DNA of 64,000 nucleotides from HGM04593 sp045592125 (GTDB lineage Bacteria; Bacteroidota; Bacteroidia; Bacteroidales; Bacteroidaceae): NCBI GenBank assembly GCA_045592125.1, contig JAZNUE010000042.1, positions 62,001 through 126,000 of the forward strand, read 5' to 3'. Made by a program: the position numbers and the translations under genes. Position 1 is the stretch's first letter. Each line of letters begins with the position of its first letter. This document shows positions 58,741 to 64,000 of the stretch, in pieces. The notes beneath the pieces are model-generated. The model was not told the DNA's origin, did not search any database, and worked only from the letters and a program-made list of their open reading frames with translations.

Positions 58741-59523
58741 ATGAACGATATATTTGATTTCGGCCGTTTCGGCAAACTGTTTGTATATGAGTGCAGGAAC
58801 TATCTGCCGCGTTACATTAAGGGACTTGTTGTGTTCGCCGGTTTTCTTGTTGCTGCATGGATGCTCTCTATGTCTATAGGCGGTGTAATGTCCGACAGGA
58901 GCGGATACATTGGGGTGCTTTATAATTTCGCGATTTTCCTTTCGCCCTATTTCATCTATAAGCATATCAATGACCGCAAGCGCGGGTACAGCTATGCGAT
59001 GATACCGGCCAGCACTCTCGAGAAACTGCTTTCAATGGCAATAGTCTCTTTCATTGTTGTCCCGGTAGCAGTGTACGCGGCATTGACGCTCACTGATGTT
59101 GTGCTTTATGCTCTTTCAAGCATAGGACTTGGGCGTTTCACGGGAATAACCCTGTATAACCCGTTCAAGGTGTTATTTGAAGACTTTGGCGCGCCTACAG
59201 GCAATATCCTTCTGGCCACCCTTGCGACTATCTCAACAGCGGTTATGTTCAACTCTGTCTTCCGCAAGAGCAAGATAATAAAGACTGTGCTGTTCAACAT
59301 GACTGCTGGTTTCCTGTTCTCTCTCCTTGCGATAACGCTCGTGCAGTTTACATCGGAGGAGCTCTGGGAGAACATGGCCGACCGTATAGGGCAGTTCTTC
59401 AGGGCATATACTTATGAGGAGGTCATTGCTCTCTACAACACCTTGGCAACGCTGTGGCATATGCTTGTGATTGGCGTAACCCTTGCAATAACCTATTTCC
59501 GGATTAAGAAAGTAAACTACTGA
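58741..59523 (+). CDS. ABC transporter permease subunit
   Basis: 260 residues with six likely membrane helices (for example GLVVFAGFLVAAWMLSM, LLSMAIVSFIVVPVAVYAAL, VLFNMTAGFLFSLLAITLV, LWHMLVIGVTLAITYF). No substrate-binding protein is encoded, consistent with an exporter or sensor-type ABC-2 system. It lies between the ATPase gene and the GntR regulator. Confidence 0.83.
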   Translation: MNDIFDFGRFGKLFVYECRNYLPRYIKGLVVFAGFLVAAWMLSMSIGGVMSDRSGYIGVLYNFAIFLSPYFIYKHINDRKRGYSYAMIPASTLEKLLSMAIVSFIVVPVAVYAALTLTDVVLYALSSIGLGRFTGITLYNPFKVLFEDFGAPTGNILLATLATISTAVMFNSVFRKSKIIKTVLFNMTAGFLFSLLAITLVQFTSEELWENMADRIGQFFRAYTYEEVIALYNTLATLWHMLVIGVTLAITYFRIKKVNY

Positions 59524-59525
59524 TT

Positions 59526-59903
59526 ATGGAATACAACGAACATAAACCCATTTACCTGCAGAATGTGGACCTTATGCAGGAGAAGATAGTGCGTGGCGAG
59601 TGGCCCGAGGAGGAACGTATACCTTCGGTACGCGAAATGGGCGCGATGGTGGGCGTGAACCCCAATACCATTGTCCGCTCCTACCAGCTGCTCGAGTCAC
59701 AGGAGATTATATACAACAAGCGTGGCATGGGCTACTATGTGAGGGGCGGTGCCGTGGCACGCATAAAGGATAACGTGAAGAAGGAGTTCGTGGACAACGA
59801 ACTGCCGCAGTTCAAGGCCAAGGCCGACATGCTTGGCATAACTAATGATGAGCTAGTTGAGCTATTGTGCAATAAATATAAACCAAAAAATAATTTGCTA
59901 TGA
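59526..59903 (+). CDS. GntR-family transcriptional regulator (YtrA subfamily)
   Basis: 125 residues. The winged-helix domain (about 8-75) contains KIVRGEWPEEERIPSVREMGAMVGVNPNTIVRSYQLLESQEII and GMGYYV, the GntR HTH signature. The short C-terminal part lacks a ligand-binding domain, as in YtrA-type regulators. Probably represses its own operon through the dyad at 57910-57933. It overlaps the SPFH lipoprotein gene by four bases. Confidence 0.9.
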   Translation: MEYNEHKPIYLQNVDLMQEKIVRGEWPEEERIPSVREMGAMVGVNPNTIVRSYQLLESQEIIYNKRGMGYYVRGGAVARIKDNVKKEFVDNELPQFKAKADMLGITNDELVELLCNKYKPKNNLL

Positions 59904-60724
59904 AAAACATTGTTGTATTGAGCATTCTGTGCTCTTGTATGATGCTTGCGTCGTGTACTGTTGTAGCCCCAGAGGCCGGTGAAGAAGGTGTAAAGGTACA
60001 CAAGCCATGGGTCTTCGGCTCGGGTGGCGTGGATATGACTCCTGTAGAGACAGGCCTGCAGTATACCTGGCTCTCTACCGACTATGTCATTGTGAACATG
60101 CTTCCTCAGGCCTATGACGAGGACCTTGACGACGCTACGTCAAACGATAACACCCTGCTCGACTTTAACACACAAATCCAGTTGCAGGTAAAGGATAACA
60201 TGTCACCAGTGCTCATAAAGAATTATGGTGCCAACTGGTATAATTCGGTCATCAAGGAAGTCTACCGCAACACCGTGCGCGGCTATATATCAAAGTACGG
60301 CCCGTTCGACCTCATGAGTAACCGCGAGGTGCTCGACTCAATCAATCTCTTTGTGAAGAATGACATGCAGAACTACATTGCCCTGCTCAGCTCAAAACAG
60401 GGCCAGCTGCCAATTGACGTGGTGAATGTAGTTGTGGGTCGTGCAATTCCCAACGAGCGCCAGAAGGCCGAGATGGATGCTACTGCTGCAGCAACGCAGG
60501 CCAAGCGCACCGAGGAGTCGAAACGCGAGATGCTTGTTGCGCGCGAGGCTGCCGAGCGCCAGCGTGCCATAGCCGACAAGGCATACCAGGAGGAACTGGG
60601 GCTCACAACCGACCAGTTCATCCAGCTCCGTGCATGGGAAATCATAAAGGAGAAGAACGGGGCGAACATTGATGTTCTGTTCAATGCCGACGGTACCAGC
60701 AAGATGTGGAACGTGAGAAGGTAG
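59900..60724 (+). CDS. SPFH/Band 7 (prohibitin-like) lipoprotein
   Basis: 274 residues; signal peptide with lipobox LASC (Cys19). Residues about 28-190 carry the SPFH pattern (GEEGVKVHKPWVFGSGGVDMTPVETGLQYTWLST, then LPIDVVNVVVGRAIPNERQKAEMDA), followed by an Ala/Glu/Lys-rich coiled coil (about 190-235). SPFH proteins form ring- or cage-like membrane assemblies that organise proteases and stress responses. The lipid anchor is unusual for the family, which is normally transmembrane. It overlaps the GntR gene, so it belongs to the same transcript. Confidence 0.85.
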   Translation: MKNIVVLSILCSCMMLASCTVVAPEAGEEGVKVHKPWVFGSGGVDMTPVETGLQYTWLSTDYVIVNMLPQAYDEDLDDATSNDNTLLDFNTQIQLQVKDNMSPVLIKNYGANWYNSVIKEVYRNTVRGYISKYGPFDLMSNREVLDSINLFVKNDMQNYIALLSSKQGQLPIDVVNVVVGRAIPNERQKAEMDATAAATQAKRTEESKREMLVAREAAERQRAIADKAYQEELGLTTDQFIQLRAWEIIKEKNGANIDVLFNADGTSKMWNVRR

Positions 60725-60729
60725 GAGTC

Positions 60730-60921
60730 ATGAAGATAATTCATATAATCTTGAGCATCCTTTGTATCTTGGTGTTCTTATATGTCTGCTGTCTTGCAAT
60801 ATCCCTGCTTGTGAGGGGAGAATTTACAGGCGAGCTGCTCGCATGGGTGTTGGCAGCTGCAGGCTGGTGGAACATCACATGGGATGTAATAAGGTATAGA
60901 AGCAAAAAGGGAAAACCATGA
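60730..60921 (+). CDS. Small membrane protein
   Basis: 63 residues from ATG 60730 (MKIIHIILSILCILVFLYVCC). A first helix spans about residues 3-25, and a second hydrophobic stretch (ELLAWVLAAAGWWNITWDV) follows; the tail is basic (RYRSKKGKP). An in-frame GTG at 60706 overlaps the previous gene and is not favoured. Its end overlaps the rhodanese gene by four bases. Function unknown. Confidence 0.75.
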   Translation: MKIIHIILSILCILVFLYVCCLAISLLVRGEFTGELLAWVLAAAGWWNITWDVIRYRSKKGKP

Positions 60922-61313
60922 AATGTTGCTATATTTTCTTGCTGTCTGCGCTGTTCTCTCTAGTGTCATGTACATTCTCTTTAAAAAAGGAAGTGCATGG
61001 CGAAGGCAAGGTGTATTCAGTATCAGTTGAGGCTTTTGCCGATTCAATATCAAAGCCGGGCGTACAGCTTGTTGACGTGCGCACTCCTCAGGAATTCGAG
61101 GAGGGCAATATACCCGGCAGCGTCAATATTGATGTGATGACAGGCCGTTTTGGAGAAACCGCATTGGAACTGCTGGATAAGGGGTACCCTGTAGCGGTCT
61201 ATTGCCGCAGCGGTAACCGGAGCAAGGACGCAGCGAAGGTGCTCTCTATGATGGGCTATAATGTTGTTGAGCTTGATGAGGGGTATAATGCCTGGGTAGA
61301 GTCAGGAAGATAA
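60918..61313 (+). CDS. Rhodanese-domain lipoprotein
   Basis: 131 residues; signal peptide with lipobox LVSC (Cys18). The rhodanese domain (about 35-128) includes VDVRTPQEFEEGNIPGSVNID and the active-site loop YCRSGNRSKDAA (Cys96 with an Arg-Ser-Gly-Asn-Arg pocket). It could transfer sulfur or sense persulfides on the periplasmic side; the acceptor is unknown. Part of the ABC-GntR-SPFH operon. Confidence 0.88.
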   Translation: MKCCYIFLLSALFSLVSCTFSLKKEVHGEGKVYSVSVEAFADSISKPGVQLVDVRTPQEFEEGNIPGSVNIDVMTGRFGETALELLDKGYPVAVYCRSGNRSKDAAKVLSMMGYNVVELDEGYNAWVESGR

Positions 61314-61390
61314 TTATGAGTTAGGCTATTGAAGCAGGAATTTAAATCGCGAAACAAGCGATACGGCTTCTATAAGAAAAAATTTTTTTA

Positions 61391-61409
61391 AAATTCAAAC
61401 TGTTTCTTA
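61391..61409 (+). repeat. AGAAAC-type motif before sppA
   Basis: AAATTCAAACTGTTTCTTA, a degenerate reverse copy of the dispersed motif, ends 2 bases before the sppA start codon. No TAnnTTTG promoter was found in the gap from 61314 to 61411. Confidence 0.45.
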
Positions 61410-61411
61410 AG

Positions 61412-63178
61412 ATGAAATCTTTTTTTAAGACAATGCTGGCATGTATGGCAGGTATCATCATTGCTAGTGTCTTGTTTGTATTTGTGCTGGTGTCATTGAT
61501 AGGTTCTGTAGCCTCAATGGGTAGCGAAGACAAAGGAGTCAAGGAGGGCTCGGTACTTATGCTGGAACTCAGCGGTACACTTGACGAACGTGCCGATGAC
61601 AATCCTCTTGCGTCGCTAATGGATGACGAGCTGAAGTCATATGGGCTTGAGGATATAACTGCTGCCATCAAGGAGGCAAAGAAGAACCCTGCTATTAAGG
61701 GAATATATCTGCAGGCCGGAACAATGGAGGCCTCGATTGCCTCGCTTGAGGAAATACGCGGCGAGCTTGCCTCGTTCAAGGAGAGCGGGAAATTCGTAGT
61801 GGCCTACGGCGACCAGTATTCGCAGGGCCTGTACTATCTGGCAACCGTAGCCGATAAGGTTATAGTTAATCCCGAAGGCAGCATTTCATGGCATGGCCTG
61901 GCAGCACAGCCAATATTCTTCAAGGACCTTCTGGAGAAACTGGGTGTTGAAATGCAGATATTCAAGGTGGGAACATACAAGTCGGCCGTAGAACCGTACA
62001 TCGCCACCGAGATGAGCAATGCTAACCGTGAACAGGTTTCCGAATATGTAGGCTCCACATGGAACGATATGGTAAATGCTGTATCACAGTCGCGTGGCAT
62101 TGACGCCAGGAAACTGAATGAGTATGCCGACCGCTATATGGACCTTTGCCAGGCCGAGGAGTATGTAGAGTGCGGCCTTGCCGATACTTTGCTCTACAAG
62201 GATGGCGTACTGGATTACCTTAAAGGCCTTGCCGGCGCAGGCAATGACGGCAAGCTGGCGATTACCACATTGGAGGATGTGAAGGAGAAGATAAAGGCTG
62301 ATAACCTCATCCCCGATAGAGGTAAAGGAAAGATTGCTGTATATTATGCTGTTGGTGAAATCGACAGCTCAACATCGGCCGATGATGGCATAAGCTCAAA
62401 GAAGGTAATCAAGGAACTGCGCGAGTTGCGTGAGGACCCTGATGTCAAGGCGGTAGTGCTTCGCGTGAACTCTCCTGGCGGCAGCGCGTACGGTTCGGAA
62501 CAGATATGGCGTGAGGTTGTCCTGCTCAAGGCTGCCAAGCCGGTGATTGTCTCAATGGGTGACTATGCTGCGTCGGGCGGATATTATATATCATGCGCTG
62601 CCGACTGCATTGTTGCCAACAGCACGACCCTGACAGGCTCTATCGGTATTTTTGGAATGTTCCCTCTTGCCGAAAGCCTGCTGAAAGATAAGATTGGCCT
62701 TGACTTCGATATAGTGAAGACAAACAGGCTGGCCGACATGGGTTCCCTCTCACGTCCTTTCAGGCCCGAAGAGAGTGCCATAATGCAGGGATATGTCAAC
62801 GACGGTTACCAGCTGTTCCTGAAGCGTTGTGCCGATGGCCGCAAGATGAGTGTCGAGGAGATTGACAAGATTGGCCAGGGGCGCGTGTGGACTGGCAGCA
62901 AGGCCAAGGAACTGGGTCTGGTGGATGAGATTGGCGACCTTGACAAGGCTATCGGGATTGCAGCGCAGAGGGCCGGTCTGGGTGAGTATGTCGTAAAATC
63001 TTATCCCGAAGTAACAGACTTCATGGCAGAACTTCTTGAGGGTAACGAGAAGGATTACATGGAGAGTGCGCTCCGCGAGACAATGGGTGAATATTATGAT
63101 TGCATAAGGTTTGTCCGCAATGTCAAGAATACTGCTCCCATTCAGGCGCGTATGCCGTTTGAGATTGTTATAAGATAA
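61412..63178 (+). CDS. sppA: Signal peptide peptidase SppA (long, 67K type)
   Basis: 588 residues. An N-terminal membrane anchor (about 7-35) is followed by two homologous protease-fold halves. The catalytic lysine is in VGTYKSAVEPY (Lys190) and the serine in GDYAASGGYYIS (Ser388), with VLRVNSPGGSAYGSE before it and TGSIGIFG after. SppA degrades cleaved signal peptides and membrane-embedded fragments. Functionally it fits the SPFH and rhodanese neighbours as envelope maintenance, though it is about 100 bases downstream and may have its own promoter. Confidence 0.95.
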   Translation: MKSFFKTMLACMAGIIIASVLFVFVLVSLIGSVASMGSEDKGVKEGSVLMLELSGTLDERADDNPLASLMDDELKSYGLEDITAAIKEAKKNPAIKGIYLQAGTMEASIASLEEIRGELASFKESGKFVVAYGDQYSQGLYYLATVADKVIVNPEGSISWHGLAAQPIFFKDLLEKLGVEMQIFKVGTYKSAVEPYIATEMSNANREQVSEYVGSTWNDMVNAVSQSRGIDARKLNEYADRYMDLCQAEEYVECGLADTLLYKDGVLDYLKGLAGAGNDGKLAITTLEDVKEKIKADNLIPDRGKGKIAVYYAVGEIDSSTSADDGISSKKVIKELRELREDPDVKAVVLRVNSPGGSAYGSEQIWREVVLLKAAKPVIVSMGDYAASGGYYISCAADCIVANSTTLTGSIGIFGMFPLAESLLKDKIGLDFDIVKTNRLADMGSLSRPFRPEESAIMQGYVNDGYQLFLKRCADGRKMSVEEIDKIGQGRVWTGSKAKELGLVDEIGDLDKAIGIAAQRAGLGEYVVKSYPEVTDFMAELLEGNEKDYMESALRETMGEYYDCIRFVRNVKNTAPIQARMPFEIVIR

Positions 63179-63186
63179 AAGTAAAC

Positions 63187-63240
63187 ATTATTGCAAATGA
63201 ATATGGCGACCAAAGGGTCGCCATATTCATTTGCAATAAT
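63187..63240. terminator. Perfect 25-bp hairpin covering the metA 3' end
   Basis: A left arm (63187-63211) and right arm (63216-63240) that are exact reverse complements around the loop AAAG. The right arm contains the last four codons of metA and its stop codon. It lies 8 bases after the sppA stop codon, between convergent genes. Confidence 0.75.
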
Positions 63241-64000
63241 ACTTCAGCCAGTTGCCGAACAGCTTGCGTGCTGTGTGCTGCCACAGGTTTACCGGCTCTT
63301 TGGCGGGGTCATTGCCGCGGTAGTAGTTCAGCGGCAGTTCAATGGGCAATCCCTTTGACACATCACGTTTGTATTCGCCGTCGAGTGTGTATAGTGCATA
63401 CTCGGAGTGTCCTGTAATGAAAAAGTCCCGAGTTTCCTTTTCATGCATTATATATACTCCCGAGATTTCGCTTTCCGATAGCAGTTCAATCTTCTTGCAT
63501 GCAACAATGTCCCCGCGGCGCAGTTCGGTGTGGCGGCTGTGAGGCACGTATATTGTGCTCTCAAGGCCGCTGAATAGCGGCATGTCGGGGCGGGAAATGG
63601 TGTGCGGGAAAATGCCGAACATCTTTTTGGGGAGCAGATACTTCTGTATGCCGAACCTTTGGTAGAGCCCGGCCTGCGCTGCCCAGCAGATGAACAGGGT
63701 AGAGGTCACATGTTCCCTTGCCCAGTTGAAGATTGTGCAGAGTTCGGGCCAATAGGTGACTTCCTCGTACTCAATTTTCTCGATGGGGGCACCTGTGATT
63801 ATCAGCCCGTCAAAATACTCCTCCTTTAGTTCGCCGAACCCGCGGTAGAACCTGCTCATGTGCTCGGGGCTTGCATGCCTGGGCGTGTGGCTGTCGAGTT
63901 TCATCAGCGTGAGTTCGACTTCCTCTCCCGTTGCGGCAAGCAGGCGTATGAAGTCGGCCTCGGTGGTCTCCTTCATTGGCATTATGTTGAGCAGTGCCAC
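63227..64000 (-). CDS. metA: Homoserine O-acyltransferase MetA (probably acetyl-specific), start cut by window edge
   Basis: 257 residues are visible; the true start lies beyond 64000, and the GTG at the edge is only a frame boundary (the protein normally begins with about 40 more residues). ITGAPIEKIEYEEVTYW, LFICWAAQAGLY (catalytic Cys) and ITGHSEYALYTLDGEY (His-x-Glu) are the MetA core. The position after TGAPI is Glu; in characterised MetA enzymes Glu at this site goes with acetyl-CoA and Gly with succinyl-CoA, so the product is probably O-acetylhomoserine. First committed step of methionine synthesis; the MetH activation-domain gene is at 2283-3095. Confidence 0.93.
   Translation of the reverse strand: MALLNIMPMKETTEADFIRLLAATGEEVELTLMKLDSHTPRHASPEHMSRFYRGFGELKEEYFDGLIITGAPIEKIEYEEVTYWPELCTIFNWAREHVTSTLFICWAAQAGLYQRFGIQKYLLPKKMFGIFPHTISRPDMPLFSGLESTIYVPHSRHTELRRGDIVACKKIELLSESEISGVYIMHEKETRDFFITGHSEYALYTLDGEYKRDVSKGLPIELPLNYYRGNDPAKEPVNLWQHTARKLFGNWLKYYCK

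Noticed and set aside
60706..60729. GTG start for the small membrane protein
   Set aside because: It overlaps the SPFH gene end and adds eight charged residues before the first helix; the ATG at 60730 is simpler.

Overview
The window reads as a chromosomal segment of a member of the Bacteroidales, most likely a Prevotellaceae-type organism; this is an inference from gene content and signals. The evidence is: -7 promoter elements of the TAnnTTTG type and few Shine-Dalgarno sites; a MurF-Alr fusion; long-form IspG; class III fructose bisphosphatase; meso-diaminopimelate dehydrogenase; an S46 peptidase; BACON-domain lipoproteins; and extracellular proteases ending in a type IX secretion (T9SS) tail. 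No rRNA, tRNA, CRISPR array, prophage or transposase gene was seen.

Layout. 1-4438: S46 peptidase, PlsC, a stand-alone MetH reactivation domain and dihydroorotase on the minus strand. 4439-5535: a repeat-rich spacer with an inverted GTCAT element, a four-unit array of structured repeats, and a promoter-to-terminator structured RNA (R1). 5536-9313: an AT-rich module with a small HTH protein, a BACON lipoprotein and an M6 metalloprotease, followed by a partial copy of the R1 5' end. 9451-17428: HinT, GreA, a TlpA-like lipoprotein without redox cysteines, PNPase, Ddh, an NSS-family transporter and an ECF sigma factor. 17523-26132: IspG, PurE, Fbp, an esterase, sigma-54 and a nucleoside kinase, with a small MITE-like element ahead of fbp. 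26465-28309: an AAA ATPase plus DUF4435 pair. 28336-35848: an AT-richer minus-strand series of seven envelope genes (VWA-beta-barrel-like protein, FN3/BACON lipoprotein, two LPP20-like proteins, two regulatory-domain lipoproteins, a transglutaminase-like protein), headed by a second copy of the structured RNA (R2, 36074-36361).

36519-64000 is mostly housekeeping: TrkH/TrkA potassium uptake, Dxs, a GSCFA protein overlapping MurF-Alr, a minus-strand operon of UbiA prenyltransferase, CPBP protease, RadA, FAD dehydrogenase and ManA, then a large secreted C1A cysteine protease and a GH20 hexosaminidase. The plus-strand run that follows holds a DUF697 protein, an ABC transporter with its GntR regulator, an SPFH lipoprotein, a rhodanese lipoprotein and SppA. 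MetA closes the window and is cut by its right edge.

The most unusual signal is the pair of homologous structured RNAs R1 and R2. They share blocks of primary sequence, stems with compensatory changes, a TATATTTG promoter and a T-run terminator. Each lies directly upstream of, and on the same strand as, an AT-rich group of surface-protein genes. Other points of interest are the covarying repeat array at 4581-4990, the compact AAA-DUF4435 pair that resembles PARIS/OLD-type defence genes, and the seven-gene envelope cluster.
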